The notes beneath the pieces are model-generated. The model made no database searches. It was not told the origin of the DNA and saw only the letters and a list, made by a program, of their open reading frames with translations. A program made the translations under genes and the position numbers. From contig CADEHE010000004.1 of NCBI GenBank assembly GCA_902826775.1, positions 106,927 to 170,926 of the forward strand: DNA of 64,000 nt. Reading direction: 5' to 3'. The DNA comes from an uncultured Pseudomonadota bacterium. GTDB taxonomy: Bacteria; Pseudomonadota; Gammaproteobacteria; Burkholderiales; JALYOK01. Below are positions 45,021 to 54,202 of this stretch, one piece after another (the first letter of the stretch is position 1; each line of letters opens with the position of its first letter).

Positions 45021-45800
45021 ATGAATAACTCCGCCAGCGCGCGTGTTGTGCCCGGCGCGCAAGATGCGGGGGCGCAGTCTTGGTTTGAACCGGATTGGCC
45101 GCACCCCGCCAATGTGCGCAGCCTAATCACCACGCGCTGCGGCGGCGTAAGCGCAGCGCCCTACGACGCATTCAATTTGGCGCTGCACGTCGGCGATGCG
45201 CCGGAGGCGGTGCACGCGAACCGTAGACGCGTGCACACCACCTTGCCGAGCGCGCCGCGCTGGATCGCTCAAGTGCACGGCGTGGAGGTCAAAGATTTGG
45301 ACACCGACTTCAGCGACGCGCCCGCTGACGCGGCGGTGACGCGCCGGCCTGGCACCGTCGCGGCAATTCTGACCGCCGACTGCTTGCCGGTGTTGCTGTG
45401 CGCAACCGACGGCAGTGTGGTTGCGGCCGCGCATGCCGGTTGGCGCGGGTTGTGCAATGGCGTGCTCGAAGCGAGTCTGAACGCTATGCGCGTGGATCCT
45501 TCGCAGCTCGCGGCTTTCCTCGGACCGGCTATCAGCCAGCCAGCTTATGAGGTCGGCGACGAAGTGCGGTCGGCTTTTGTTGCACGCCATGCCCAGGCCG
45601 CTGCTGCGTTTGCAGCCAACGCGCGCGGGCGTTGGCAAGCCGACTTGTATCAACTAGCGCGTCAGCGCTTACAGTCGGCAGGCGTCAGTGCAGTGTACGG
45701 CGGGCGGTGCTGCACCTACCGCGAGCGCGAGCGGTTTTTCTCGTTTCGGCGTGATGGCCGCACCGGGCGCATGGCCTCACTTATCTGGATCGAAAGCTAG
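45021..45800 (+). CDS. pgeF: Multicopper-type purine nucleosidase/polyphenol oxidase family (YfiH)
   Basis: 259 residues from ATG 45021. The DUF152/laccase-domain hallmarks are present: ADCLPVLL and AAHAGWRGLCNG (zinc/copper ligands Cys and His), QVHG near residue 82, and the C-terminal CTYRERERFFSFRRDG. E. coli YfiH acts on peptidoglycan precursor fidelity and other members are purine nucleoside phosphorylases/adenosine deaminases. Position after rluD is conserved. Confidence 0.9.
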   Translation: MNNSASARVVPGAQDAGAQSWFEPDWPHPANVRSLITTRCGGVSAAPYDAFNLALHVGDAPEAVHANRRRVHTTLPSAPRWIAQVHGVEVKDLDTDFSDAPADAAVTRRPGTVAAILTADCLPVLLCATDGSVVAAAHAGWRGLCNGVLEASLNAMRVDPSQLAAFLGPAISQPAYEVGDEVRSAFVARHAQAAAAFAANARGRWQADLYQLARQRLQSAGVSAVYGGRCCTYRERERFFSFRRDGRTGRMASLIWIES

Positions 45801-45809
45801 CCGTTGCGC

Positions 45810-46586
45810 ATGTCGGTGCTTAGCTACATCGTCACTACCGGCTTGGCGGCAGGCGTTCTGTCGGCCTTATGCGCCGCCATGTTCGCTTGGTCGGCGCGCG
45901 CGCAATGGGTGCCGGCGCTGATCAGCTACGCGACCGGCGCGCTGCTCGGAGCGGTGTTTCTCGAGATCCTGCCGCACGCCATTGAAGAGCAAGGCAGCGG
46001 CACGCGCCTTGGCATCATCATGCTGTGCAGCGTACTGGTGTTTTTTGTGTTGGAGAAGGCGGTGCTTTGGCGCCACTCGCACCAGCATGGCGAGGATCAC
46101 CCGCACACTCACGATGAGGATAAGAAGGGTGATGCGAGTGCCGTGCTGATCATCGTCGGCGACACTGTGCATAACTTCATTGATGGCGTCATCATCGCCG
46201 CGGCATTTATGTCCGATGTGCAGGTTGGTTTGCTGACGGCCCTCGCTATAGTCGCGCACGAGATCCCGCAAGAAGTCGGCGACTTCATCGTGCTGCTGCA
46301 TTCCGGCTACAGCAAAGCCGCCGCGCTACTCGCCAATCTGGTTTCTAGCCTAGCGACCGTGGTTGGTGGCGTGGCCGCGTATTACGCCCTTAGCCACGTG
46401 CAAAGCTGGGTTGCACCGCTGCTGGGGGTGGCGGCTGCGAGTCTGCTCTACGTCGCCGTGGCCGATCTCATCCCGGGTTTGCACAAGCGGTTAAGAATGG
46501 CGGACGCGCTGCAGCAGGTGCTGTTGCTATTGGCGGGGGTGGGCAGCATCTGGGTGATCGGCTTCTTGGCCGAGGGCGCACACTGA
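45810..46586 (+). CDS. ZIP family metal transporter
   Basis: 258 residues from ATG 45810 with eight hydrophobic segments. A His/Asp-rich cytoplasmic loop (HSHQHGEDHPHTHDED, about 90-105) sits before TM4, HNFIDG in TM4 and HEIPQEVGDF in TM5 form the binuclear metal centre. Likely imports Zn2+ or another divalent metal, similar to the GufA/ZIPB group. Nine bases after pgeF, so probably co-transcribed. The metal is inferred from the family. Confidence 0.9.
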   Translation: MSVLSYIVTTGLAAGVLSALCAAMFAWSARAQWVPALISYATGALLGAVFLEILPHAIEEQGSGTRLGIIMLCSVLVFFVLEKAVLWRHSHQHGEDHPHTHDEDKKGDASAVLIIVGDTVHNFIDGVIIAAAFMSDVQVGLLTALAIVAHEIPQEVGDFIVLLHSGYSKAAALLANLVSSLATVVGGVAAYYALSHVQSWVAPLLGVAAASLLYVAVADLIPGLHKRLRMADALQQVLLLLAGVGSIWVIGFLAEGAH

Positions 46587-46640
46587 GGCAAGGCTGTTGC
46601 GGCGAGGCCCGCGCCGGGAGCGTGTCACGTCCAGCGAGCG

Positions 46641-46669
46641 TTGACAGAAAAATTGGTGCGGTGCACAAT
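46641..46669 (+). promoter_or_regulatory. Sigma-70 promoter of the pha operon
   Basis: TTGACA (46641-46646), 17-bp spacer, CACAAT (46664-46669), 26 bp before the phaC GTG start. The -10 region overlaps a TTGTGC box (minus strand, 46657-46670) like those around phaR, so PhaR repression is plausible. Confidence 0.6.
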
Positions 46670-46670
46670 A
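46657..46670. promoter_or_regulatory. Candidate PhaR box at the phaC promoter
   Basis: Read on the minus strand: TATTGTGCACCGCA. It shares the TTGTGC core with three boxes in the phasin-phaR gap. It covers the phaC -10 hexamer, so bound protein would block transcription. Confidence 0.4.
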
Positions 46671-46695
46671 ACGCGTTTTCGTACCTCCGTTCGCT

Positions 46696-48342
46696 GTGAA
46701 CTCGACCTTGCTGTTTGACCTCGCGCCGGGTTTGGCGCAAGCGTACGCTGCGCTTTTGCAGGCGTTGGCAAAGCATCCTGATACCGTTGCGCGGATTCAG
46801 AAAGACTACGCAGAAGCGCAGAGCGCTCTATGGCAGCGCCTTTGCAGTGGCGCGACGCAGCTCGCGTCTGAGAATACTGATCGGCGCTTTGCCGCGCCCG
46901 AGTGGCACACTTATCCGCTCTTCAATTACTTGCAGCAATCGTACACGCTGGCTTCGCGCGCGTTGACCGAAGCGGTGGCCGCCGCCGATGTCGACGGCGC
47001 GGATAAAAAGAAACTGCAGTTCTTCCTCAAGCAGAATATTGACGCGGTCGCGCCGAGCAATTTTTTGGTGAGCAATCCTGAGGCATTGCGCAAATGCTGG
47101 GAAAGCCAGGGCGCCAGCCTCGCGGCGGGGATGCAGAACCTAACCGAGGACTTGCAGCGCGGCCGTATCAGTATGACGGACGAGTCTGCGTTCGAAGTCG
47201 GGCGCAATTTGGCCTTGACGCCCGGTGCAGTCGTATTCGAAAACGAACTGATTCAACTCATCCAATACAAGCCCGCGACCGCGCAGGTGCATGCGCGGCC
47301 GGTGATATTTGTGCCCCCGGCCATCAATAAGTTCTACATCATGGATTTGCAGCCGGACAATTCGTTTGTCCGCTGGGCCGTCGAGCAAGGCCAGACGGTT
47401 TTTCTTGTCTCGTGGCGCAATGTCGATGAAGCCCAGCAGCACTTGACTTGGGACAATTACCTTGAGGAAGGCGTGATCAAAGCCGTTGAAGTGGCGCGCA
47501 GCATCACCAGATCGGAGCAAGTTAATCTTTTGGGCTTCTGTGTGGGCGGCACGATTGCGGGTTGCGCCTTGGCAGTCATGGCGGCGCGTGGCCAAGACTG
47601 GGTGTCGAGCCTGACACTAATGACGGCTATGCTCGAATTTTCCGATGTGGGTGATATCGGCGTTTTCATCGATGAGCACTTCGTGCAGCAGCGTGAGCAA
47701 GAATTTAAGACGGGTGGTTTGCTGCGCGGCCGCGAGCTTTCCATGGCATTTTCGAGCCTACGCCCCAACGAGTTGATCTGGAACTACGTGGTAGACAACT
47801 ACTTGAAGGGCGGCAAACCGCCTGCCTTCGACTTGCTCTATTGGAATAGCGATAGCACCAATTTGCCCGGGCCCATGTTTGCCTACTACTTGCGCCATAT
47901 GTACTTGCGCAATGAGCTGGTGCAGCCGGACAAGCTGAGCATGTGCGGGGTCAAGGTCGATCTGCGCAAGATCGATGTTCCGACCTTTGTGTTTGCTGCA
48001 ATCGAGGATCATATCGTGCCATGGCGGAGTGCATATCGCTCCGGACAGGCGCTTTCCGGCAAAGTGGAGTTCGTGCTCGGCGCGAGCGGCCATATCGCTG
48101 GTTCCATGAATTCCGCGTATCGCAATAAGCGCCATTTCTGGCGCAATGGCAGCTTGGGCGCGCAACCGGACGCCTGGCTGGAAAAAGCGGAGCAAGTATC
48201 CGGTAGTTGGTGGCCTTATTGGACGAAGTGGTTAGCGCGTCTCAGCGGTAAGATGGTTGCGGCGCCGAAGAAGCGTGGCTCGGGCCGTTTCCCCGAGATC
48301 GAACCGGCGCCCGGCCGCTATGTGAAACAACGAGCAAATTAA
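46696..48342 (+). CDS. phaC: Class I polyhydroxyalkanoate synthase
   Basis: 548 residues, GTG start. N-terminal PhaC domain (about 60-230) and alpha/beta-hydrolase catalytic domain. The lipase-like box GFCVGGT holds the catalytic Cys (about 279), IEDHIVPW the Asp and GASGHIAG the His. It polymerises (R)-3-hydroxyacyl-CoA into PHA granules. Slightly shorter than the Ralstonia enzyme (589) at the N-terminus. Followed by two phaB genes; phaA is 5 kb away behind phaR and rimO. Confidence 0.96.
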   Translation: MNSTLLFDLAPGLAQAYAALLQALAKHPDTVARIQKDYAEAQSALWQRLCSGATQLASENTDRRFAAPEWHTYPLFNYLQQSYTLASRALTEAVAAADVDGADKKKLQFFLKQNIDAVAPSNFLVSNPEALRKCWESQGASLAAGMQNLTEDLQRGRISMTDESAFEVGRNLALTPGAVVFENELIQLIQYKPATAQVHARPVIFVPPAINKFYIMDLQPDNSFVRWAVEQGQTVFLVSWRNVDEAQQHLTWDNYLEEGVIKAVEVARSITRSEQVNLLGFCVGGTIAGCALAVMAARGQDWVSSLTLMTAMLEFSDVGDIGVFIDEHFVQQREQEFKTGGLLRGRELSMAFSSLRPNELIWNYVVDNYLKGGKPPAFDLLYWNSDSTNLPGPMFAYYLRHMYLRNELVQPDKLSMCGVKVDLRKIDVPTFVFAAIEDHIVPWRSAYRSGQALSGKVEFVLGASGHIAGSMNSAYRNKRHFWRNGSLGAQPDAWLEKAEQVSGSWWPYWTKWLARLSGKMVAAPKKRGSGRFPEIEPAPGRYVKQRAN

Positions 48343-48364
48343 ACTGGATTGCGAGGCAAAAATC

Positions 48365-49108
48365 ATGGTTCAAAGAGTGGCATTGGTAACAGGCGGAATG
48401 GGCGGTATCGGTGAAGCGATCTCCACCCGGCTGGCCGACAACGGCTACAAAGTCGCGGTGACCTATTCGCCGGGCAGCGGTAAGGCACAACAGTGGCAGC
48501 AAGATATGCGCGCGCGCGGTTATAGTTTTTTCGCGGTCGAGTGCGACGTAACCAGCTTGGATTCGTGCACCAAGATGATTGGCAAAGTGCAGTCGGAGTT
48601 GGGTCCGGTCGATATACTGGTGAACAACGCCGGCATCACGCGCGACGCCACGTTCAAGAAGATGACCCAAGTCGATTGGGACGCCGTCATCACGACTAAC
48701 CTTACGAGCTTGTTCAACGTTACCAAGCCGGTCATGGATGGCATGTTGGAGCGCAGTTGGGGTAGGGTGATCAATATCTCTTCGGTCAACGGGCAAAAGG
48801 GCGCGTTCGGCCAAACCAACTATTCTGCGGCGAAGGCTGGTATTCACGGCTTCACCAAGGCGCTTGCCCTGGAAGTCGCGCGCAAGGGGGTAACGGTCAA
48901 TACGGTATCACCGGGCTACATCGCCACCAAGATGGTTGCGGCTATCGATCCACAGATACTCGAAACTAAGATCGTTCCGCAGATCCCCGTCGGGCGGCTG
49001 GGCAAGCCGGAGGAGGTCGCTGGGCTGGTAACGTATCTCGCTTCAGACGAAGCGGCGTTCGTGACTGGCGCTAATATCGCCATCAACGGCGGCCAGCACA
49101 TGTACTAG
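48365..49108 (+). CDS. phaB: Acetoacetyl-CoA reductase
   Basis: 247-residue SDR that reduces acetoacetyl-CoA to (R)-3-hydroxybutyryl-CoA with NADPH. TGGMGGIG, NNAGITRDATFKKMT, catalytic Ser and YSAAKAG, VSPGYIATKMV and GANIAINGGQHMY are hallmarks of PhaB. 22 bp after phaC, with a GCGAGG ribosome site. A second, clearly related copy follows. Confidence 0.95.
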   Translation: MVQRVALVTGGMGGIGEAISTRLADNGYKVAVTYSPGSGKAQQWQQDMRARGYSFFAVECDVTSLDSCTKMIGKVQSELGPVDILVNNAGITRDATFKKMTQVDWDAVITTNLTSLFNVTKPVMDGMLERSWGRVINISSVNGQKGAFGQTNYSAAKAGIHGFTKALALEVARKGVTVNTVSPGYIATKMVAAIDPQILETKIVPQIPVGRLGKPEEVAGLVTYLASDEAAFVTGANIAINGGQHMY

Positions 49109-49145
49109 CGGTGCGTCCGCCCACTCAGCCAGAAGCGAGCAACGA

Positions 49146-49886
49146 ATGACAAAGAACGTAGCGTTAGTGACTGGCGGAGTGGGCGGTATCGGTACCGCGA
49201 TCAGCAAGGCGCTTGCCCGCGACGGCTATCGCCTTGTTGCAAACTACTTGGTTCCGGGCAGCGAAGCACGTTGGCTGCAGGAAATGCGCGAAGCCGGACA
49301 CGCGCAATGCACCGCCTGGGCCGGCGATGTCGCTGACTTTGACGCCATGGGCCGCATGGTGCAGGAAATCGAGCGCGAGCTCGGCCCGATTGCGGTTCTG
49401 GTCAACTGCGCCGGCATCACGCGGGACGCGCAGCTGCACAAGATGTCGAAAGCCGACTGGGATCTGGTAATCAACGTCAACTTGAACAGCGTGTTCAATG
49501 TGACGCGGCATGTGATCGGTGGCATGATCGCCCGTAACTGCGGTCGCATTGTCAACATCGCATCAATCAACGCGCAAAAGGGCCAGTTTGGGCAAACCAA
49601 CTACGCGGCGGCAAAATCAGGCATGTACGGCTTTACCAAGTCGCTCGCACAGGAGGTCGTCAAGCATGGCATCACAGTCAATGCCATTTCGCCAGGCTAT
49701 GTCGGGACTGATCTGGTGATGGGCATTCGCGCCGATGTGCGCGAAAAAATTCTCAGCCAGATTCCGATGGGACGCTTCGCTCGCCCTGAAGAGATTGCGC
49801 ACCTGGTCTCGTACTTAGCGTCGGAGCAAGCCGCATTTGTTACCGGCGCCAACTATGCGATCAACGGCGGCCAGCACATGTGCTGA
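49146..49886 (+). CDS. phaB: Acetoacetyl-CoA reductase, second copy
   Basis: 246 residues, same layout as the preceding gene (TGGVGGIG, NCAGITRDAQLHKMS, YAAAKSG, ISPGYVGTDLVMG, GANYAINGGQHMC), so a tandem duplicate that has diverged. NCAG replaces NNAG, and the substrate-loop sequence after SPGY differs from copy one, which may mean altered substrate length or cofactor preference. Last plus-strand gene of the phaC operon. Confidence 0.93.
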   Translation: MTKNVALVTGGVGGIGTAISKALARDGYRLVANYLVPGSEARWLQEMREAGHAQCTAWAGDVADFDAMGRMVQEIERELGPIAVLVNCAGITRDAQLHKMSKADWDLVINVNLNSVFNVTRHVIGGMIARNCGRIVNIASINAQKGQFGQTNYAAAKSGMYGFTKSLAQEVVKHGITVNAISPGYVGTDLVMGIRADVREKILSQIPMGRFARPEEIAHLVSYLASEQAAFVTGANYAINGGQHMC

Positions 49887-49948
49887 GCATGCGGCGCACG
49901 GGCGCTCAAGCAGGGGGGGCTCGCGGTGTTTGCTCTTGCTTTGCGCAG

Positions 49949-49974
49949 AAAAAGCCCCGCCTTGCGGCGGGGCT
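49949..49974 (-). terminator. Intrinsic terminator of the phasin gene
   Basis: Stem AGCCCCGCC / GGCGGGGCT (49953-49961, 49966-49974) with a TTGC loop. The A-run lies on the left (49949-49953), so the T-run is on the minus strand: it ends the phasin transcript and may also stop phaB read-through poorly. Confidence 0.85.
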
Positions 49975-50027
49975 ATAAGCCTTTACTTAATTCAGTAAAG
50001 GAGGAGGAGACGGTGAACTTGACTTAC

Positions 50028-50555
50028 TTACTTCTTGCCGGACTTCGGCGCGACATTCGCGGCAGCGGCCTTCATGCTCGACTCGGCGTAGTTAGTGAAC
50101 TGGCGCGTAGCCTTGGTCGCGGTGTCGAAAGCCGAAGCGGAGGCGGCCAAACCCGATTTCAACAGGGCGATGAACGGCTCGGTACCGGCCGGGGCGCTCT
50201 TGGCAGCTTTCTCGATGGCTGCGGCGGATTGATGATGAAATTCTGCGACGCGTTGTTCCCAAGCGGCAGCCATCTCCGCTTGCGCGTTCGAGAGCACATC
50301 GTAAGCCGCTTTCGAGTACGCCGACACTTTGTTCCAGCCGGCTTCGGCGACGCGATTGCGCAACGCGCCGACATCTTGGAAATCTTTGGCTTCAAAACCT
50401 TGAGCCGACTTCGTCACGTCGGCGAGCACCGCGCGGCTGGCTTCAAGGTTCAGGGCGAGCAAGCGCTCGGTGGTGTGCAAGCTCAAGCGAGCAAAATCGA
50501 GGGCGCCATCAACATTGGCTTTGTTCCAAGCGCTGAACTGTTCGTTGCCGATCAT
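50028..50555 (-). CDS. phaP: Phasin (PHA granule-associated protein)
   Basis: 175 residues, alanine-rich, amphipathic helices, the PhaP/phasin_2 signature NVDGALDFARLSLHTTERLLALNLEASR at the N-terminus (after MIGNEQFSAWNKA), and a Lys-rich end. It coats PHA granules and controls their size and number. A strong AGGAG ribosome site. Divergent from phaR with a shared regulatory region. Confidence 0.93.
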   Translation of the reverse strand: MIGNEQFSAWNKANVDGALDFARLSLHTTERLLALNLEASRAVLADVTKSAQGFEAKDFQDVGALRNRVAEAGWNKVSAYSKAAYDVLSNAQAEMAAAWEQRVAEFHHQSAAAIEKAAKSAPAGTEPFIALLKSGLAASASAFDTATKATRQFTNYAESSMKAAAANVAPKSGKK

Positions 50556-50600
50556 AAGAATCTCCTAGCTAGAAAGGGGGATCAACGCGGCTTTAAGCAA

Positions 50601-50620
50601 TTGTTGCTGCACCGCACAAT
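50601..50620. promoter_or_regulatory. Candidate PhaR box downstream of the phasin -10
   Basis: On the minus strand ATTGTGCGGTGCAGCAACAA, covering the phasin transcription start region (4-24 bases past the -10). Contains two TGC-type half-sites and matches the TTGTGC core seen at phaC and phaR. Confidence 0.45.
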
Positions 50621-50624
50621 TAAA

Positions 50625-50653
50625 ATTCTACGGAGCTGCAAAGCTCTTGTCAA
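50625..50653 (-). promoter_or_regulatory. Sigma-70 promoter of the phasin gene
   Basis: Minus strand TTGACA (50653-50648), 17-bp spacer, TAGAAT (50630-50625): one of the best sigma-70 promoters in the window, consistent with phasins being very abundant. Confidence 0.75.
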
Positions 50654-50679
50654 GCATTTTATGCGGCAGCGCAACAATT

Positions 50680-50708
50680 TTGTGCCGGCGCAAAAACTCG
50701 CGTATTAT
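50680..50708 (+). promoter_or_regulatory. phaR promoter overlapping a TTGTGC box
   Basis: TTGTGC (50680-50685), 17-bp spacer, TATTAT (50703-50708). The -35 hexamer is itself the TTGTGC core of a candidate PhaR operator (TTTTGTGCCGGCGCAA), which suggests autorepression. Confidence 0.5.
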
Positions 50709-50765
50709 CAAGTGCCTAATCGGCCTCAACGATTTGGTCGATCAGTATCAACGGCAAATTTGATG

Positions 50766-50779
50766 TTCTGCACAAAATT
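50766..50779. promoter_or_regulatory. Candidate PhaR box just before the phaR start
   Basis: Minus strand AATTTTGTGCAGAA, ending 12 bp before the phaR ATG. Fourth occurrence of the TTGTGC core in PHA regulatory DNA. Confidence 0.4.
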
Positions 50780-50791
50780 TTCGGAGCAAGT

Positions 50792-51400
50792 ATGAGCAGG
50801 CCACCCCGAGTCATAAAGAAGTATCCCAATCGGCGTCTGTACGACACCGAGAAAAGCGCGTACATCACCTTGGCGGAGGTTAAGCAAATGGTGATTGAAC
50901 AGGAGGAGTTTCGCGTCGTTGACACCAAGACCAACGAAGATCTGACGCGCGAAATCTTGCTGCAGATAATCCTTGAAGAGGAAAGTTCGGCTGCGCCGAT
51001 TTTTAGCAGCGATATGTTGACGCAGATGATTCGTTCCTACGGTGGTGCGATGCAGGGTGTCATGGGTAACTATCTCGAGCGCAGCATCCAGTCGTTTCTG
51101 GAAGCGCAGCAAAAACTGCAAGACCAGTTCCGCAGCGTCTATGGAGAAAGCGCATCGATGAGCGGCGAGCGCTGGGCGCAGTTCTTGAGCGCACAAATGC
51201 CGGCGATGCAAAGCCTTATGGGCAGTTATCTGCAGCAGAGCGCCAATATGTTCATGGGGCTGCAGCAACGCGTCGAAGAGCAGACGCGGCAGTTTTTCAG
51301 CGCGTTTAAGCCAGGAGCGGAACCGGAATCCGCAGAAGAGCCGAAATCCGAGATGCCACCGAGCACCAAGAGTAAGCGCGGCGGTCGTGGCGCGAAGTAG
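50792..51400 (+). CDS. phaR: PHA synthesis repressor PhaR
   Basis: 202 residues. N-terminal DNA-binding domain ([21 protein letters not shown], the PHB_acc_N core, residues about 6-26) and a C-terminal granule/PHA-binding region with helices and a Lys/Arg tail. It represses phasin and its own gene and leaves DNA when PHA granules appear. The divergent promoter region carries three TTGTGC boxes. Its end overlaps the rimO GTG start by 14 bp. Confidence 0.95.
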   Translation: MSRPPRVIKKYPNRRLYDTEKSAYITLAEVKQMVIEQEEFRVVDTKTNEDLTREILLQIILEEESSAAPIFSSDMLTQMIRSYGGAMQGVMGNYLERSIQSFLEAQQKLQDQFRSVYGESASMSGERWAQFLSAQMPAMQSLMGSYLQQSANMFMGLQQRVEEQTRQFFSAFKPGAEPESAEEPKSEMPPSTKSKRGGRGAK

Positions 51401-52829
51401 CTCCCCAGCGCACGGTGCGGGGCGCGATAAAGGGCGCGGCAACGCAGCTTCGGCTGCGCCGCTAAGAAAAAACTCTGCGCGGTCTGCGCCGCCAACAAAG
51501 GATAGTGCGCGGCCTGCGCCGCGCGTGGGCTTTGTCTCCCTCGGTTGTCCCAAGGCGTTGGTTGATTCGGAGCAGGTGTTGACGCAGTTGCGCGCCGAGG
51601 GTTATTTGATTGCGCCCCAGTATGCCGAGGCTGACATAGTTGTGGTCAACACTTGCGGGTTCATCGACAGCGCAGTTGAGGAGTCGCTGGGCGCCATCGA
51701 GGAGGCTTTGCACGAGAGCGGCCGCGTGATTGTCACCGGGTGCCTGGGCGCCAAAGACGGCGGCGATTTTGTGCGCGAGCGCTTTCCGAAAGTGCTTGCG
51801 GTCACCGGGCCGCACGCGCGCGATGAAGTGATGGCGGCTGTGCATGCGCATTTGCCGCAGCGGCACGATCCCTTCACCAGTTTGGTTCCGCCGCAAGGAA
51901 TCAAACTTACGCCCAAACACTACGCTTACCTGAAGATCTCCGAGGGCTGCAACCATCGCTGCAGCTTCTGCATTATTCCATCGATGCGCGGTGATCTGGT
52001 CAGCCGCCCGATCGGCGAGGTGATGCAAGAGGCGGAAACCTTGGTTAAAGCCGGGGTAAAGGAATTGCTGGTGATTTCTCAGGACACCAGCGCCTATGGT
52101 GTGGATGTCAAGTATCGAACCGGATTCTGGGGTGGGCGTCCGCTCAAGACGCGCATGCGCGAGCTGGCCGAGGCGCTCGGCACACTCGGTGTCTGGATAC
52201 GCTTGCACTACGTCTACCCCTATCCAAATGTAGACGACGTTGTCCCTCTGATGAGTGAAGGCAAGCTGTTGCCTTATCTGGATGTGCCGTTTCAGCACGC
52301 CAGCGCGCGCATTCTCAAGGCGATGAAGCGTCCAGCCTCGAGCGAAAACAATCTTGCCCGTGTGCGCCGCTGGCGCGAGCTGTGTCCCAATATCACTTTG
52401 CGTAGCACCTTCATCGTCGGTTTTCCCGGTGAGTCCGAAGCGGACTTCGAGCAATTGCTGGCATTCTTGCGCGAGGCGCAGCTCGATCGCGTCGGCTGTT
52501 TCGCTTACTCGCCGGTGGAAGGAGCGGCGGCGAATGCGTTGCCGCATCAGATTCCGGAGGCAATAAAGGAAGAGCGGCGCGCTCGCTTCATGCAAGTTCA
52601 GCAAGAGATCAGCCGCCAGCGGCTTAAGGCGAAGGTAGGGCGGACGTTCGAGGTTTTAGTCGATAGCGTCGAGGCGGAACAAGCCGTGGCGCGCTCACAG
52701 GCCGATGCGCCGGAGATCGACGGATTGGTGTATCTGCGTCCGCACCGTGCGCTGCGAGCAGGCGAGTTTGTCCGCGCGCGCATAGCCCGCGCAAGCGATC
52801 ATGATCTCTATGCGCAAGTGGTGGCTTAA
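51387..52829 (+). CDS. rimO: Ribosomal protein S12 methylthiotransferase
   Basis: 480 residues from GTG 51387; the first about 45 residues are a non-conserved basic/Ser/Ala tail, and the family protein begins at [18 protein letters not shown]. MTTase domain with three N-terminal Cys (SLGCPKA, VNTCGF, TGCLG), radical-[11 protein letters not shown] (about 190-197) and a C-terminal TRAM domain. It adds a methylthio group to Asp88 of S12. Overlaps phaR by 14 bp, so translation may be coupled. Confidence 0.94.
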   Translation: MARSSSPAHGAGRDKGRGNAASAAPLRKNSARSAPPTKDSARPAPRVGFVSLGCPKALVDSEQVLTQLRAEGYLIAPQYAEADIVVVNTCGFIDSAVEESLGAIEEALHESGRVIVTGCLGAKDGGDFVRERFPKVLAVTGPHARDEVMAAVHAHLPQRHDPFTSLVPPQGIKLTPKHYAYLKISEGCNHRCSFCIIPSMRGDLVSRPIGEVMQEAETLVKAGVKELLVISQDTSAYGVDVKYRTGFWGGRPLKTRMRELAEALGTLGVWIRLHYVYPYPNVDDVVPLMSEGKLLPYLDVPFQHASARILKAMKRPASSENNLARVRRWRELCPNITLRSTFIVGFPGESEADFEQLLAFLREAQLDRVGCFAYSPVEGAAANALPHQIPEAIKEERRARFMQVQQEISRQRLKAKVGRTFEVLVDSVEAEQAVARSQADAPEIDGLVYLRPHRALRAGEFVRARIARASDHDLYAQVVA

Positions 52830-52877
52830 CAGTGAACAAGAGAACAGCGCGCTAGATTGGCGTGAGGGGGAGTAGGT

Positions 52878-52899
52878 CGCGCAGCCTTGCTGCGCGTTT
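52878..52899 (+). terminator. Weak terminator-like hairpin before phaA
   Basis: Stem CGCGCAG / CTGCGCG (52878-52884, 52890-52896), loop CCTTG, followed by only TTT. It lies between rimO and phaA, so could partly separate their expression. Confidence 0.5.
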
Positions 52900-52920
52900 C
52901 GCAAATCTCGAGGAGTGGTT

Positions 52921-54111
52921 ATGGCAAGCACAAGAGAAGTCGTAGTGTTGAGTGGGGTGCGCACCGCAATCGGCGATTACGGCGCGGCGTTGAAGGACAT
53001 CGCGCCGACCCAGTTGGGCGCGCAAGTCATCAAAGAGGCAGTGGCACGCGCGAAAGTGGACGCCGCTGAAGTAGGGCACGTAGTGATGGGCAATGTCATC
53101 CATACCGAAGCAAGGGACATGTATCTTTCGCGAGTCGCCTGCTTGCAGGCTGGACTCCCCCAGAGTACGCCTGCGTTAACCGTTAACCGATTGTGTGGTA
53201 GCGGTCTACAGGCGATAGTATCTGCAGCACAGACGATCATGTTGGGCGATGCGAGCGTTGCGGTCGGTGGTGGTGCGGAATCGATGAGCCGCGCCGGCTA
53301 CATGATGCCGACCGAGCGTTGGGGTGCGCGCATGGGCGATGCAGCGGTTATTGACATGATGGTAGGCGCACTCACCGATCCGTTTGACAAAGTTCATATG
53401 GGCATCACGGCGGAGAACGTTGCCGCGAAGTGGGGTATCACGCGCGAGGCGCAAGACAGCTTCGCCGTGGAGAGTCATCGCCGCGCCGCCAACGCCATCG
53501 CGCAAGGCTATTTCAAGGATCAGATCATGCCGGTCGAGCTAAAGACCAAAAAAGGCGTGACTTTGTTCGACACCGATGAGCATGTGCGCGATGACGCCAG
53601 CATGGATGGCATGGCCAAGCTTAAAACTGTGTTCAAGTCTGATGGCAGCGTTACTGCGGGCAGCGCCTCTGGCATCAACGATGGCGCAGCGGCGGTGGTG
53701 CTGATGGAGCGCGAGGCGGCCGATAAGCGCGGGCTCAAGCCGATGGCACGCTTGGTCGCGTACGGCCATGCCGGCGTTGATCCGAAGTACATGGGTATCG
53801 GACCGGTACCGGCGTCGAAGTTGGCATTGGAACGCGCTGGGTTGAAGATCGACGCGATCGACGTCATCGAATCGAATGAGGCATTCGCCGCTCAAGCCTG
53901 CGCCGTGGCCAAGGATCTCGGCTTCGATGCGCAGAAGACCAATCCCAATGGCGGCGCGATTGCGCTCGGGCATCCGATCGGTGCGACCGGCGCGATTCTC
54001 ACAGTGAAAGCGTTGTATGAGCTGCAGCGCATCAAGGGGCGCTACGCCTTGGTGACCATGTGCATCGGCGGCGGACAAGGAATTGCCGCGATTTACGAAC
54101 GCCTGCATTGA
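52921..54111 (+). CDS. phaA: Acetyl-CoA acetyltransferase (beta-ketothiolase)
   Basis: 396 residues from ATG 52921 with a GAGGAG site. Thiolase hallmarks: nucleophile Cys in RLCGSGLQA (about 88), His in IALGHPIGATGA (about 353) and the second Cys in MCIGGGQG (about 381). Condenses two acetyl-CoA to acetoacetyl-CoA, feeding the phaB reductases. A terminator follows. Confidence 0.93.
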   Translation: MASTREVVVLSGVRTAIGDYGAALKDIAPTQLGAQVIKEAVARAKVDAAEVGHVVMGNVIHTEARDMYLSRVACLQAGLPQSTPALTVNRLCGSGLQAIVSAAQTIMLGDASVAVGGGAESMSRAGYMMPTERWGARMGDAAVIDMMVGALTDPFDKVHMGITAENVAAKWGITREAQDSFAVESHRRAANAIAQGYFKDQIMPVELKTKKGVTLFDTDEHVRDDASMDGMAKLKTVFKSDGSVTAGSASGINDGAAAVVLMEREAADKRGLKPMARLVAYGHAGVDPKYMGIGPVPASKLALERAGLKIDAIDVIESNEAFAAQACAVAKDLGFDAQKTNPNGGAIALGHPIGATGAILTVKALYELQRIKGRYALVTMCIGGGQGIAAIYERLH

Positions 54112-54153
54112 GCGGCATGAGCGCGTCGCTGCCTCCGGCGGCGAGCACAAAGG

Positions 54154-54181
54154 AAAAAGCCCGCTGCTGCGGGCTTTTTTT
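54154..54181. terminator. Bidirectional intrinsic terminator after phaA
   Basis: Stem AGCCCGC / GCGGGCT (54158-54164, 54169-54175) with an A-run on the left and a T-run of seven on the right. It can end both phaA (plus) and the HDOD gene (minus), whose stops converge here. Confidence 0.85.
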
Positions 54182-54202
54182 GCTTCGCGGCGGTGCCGCG
54201 CG

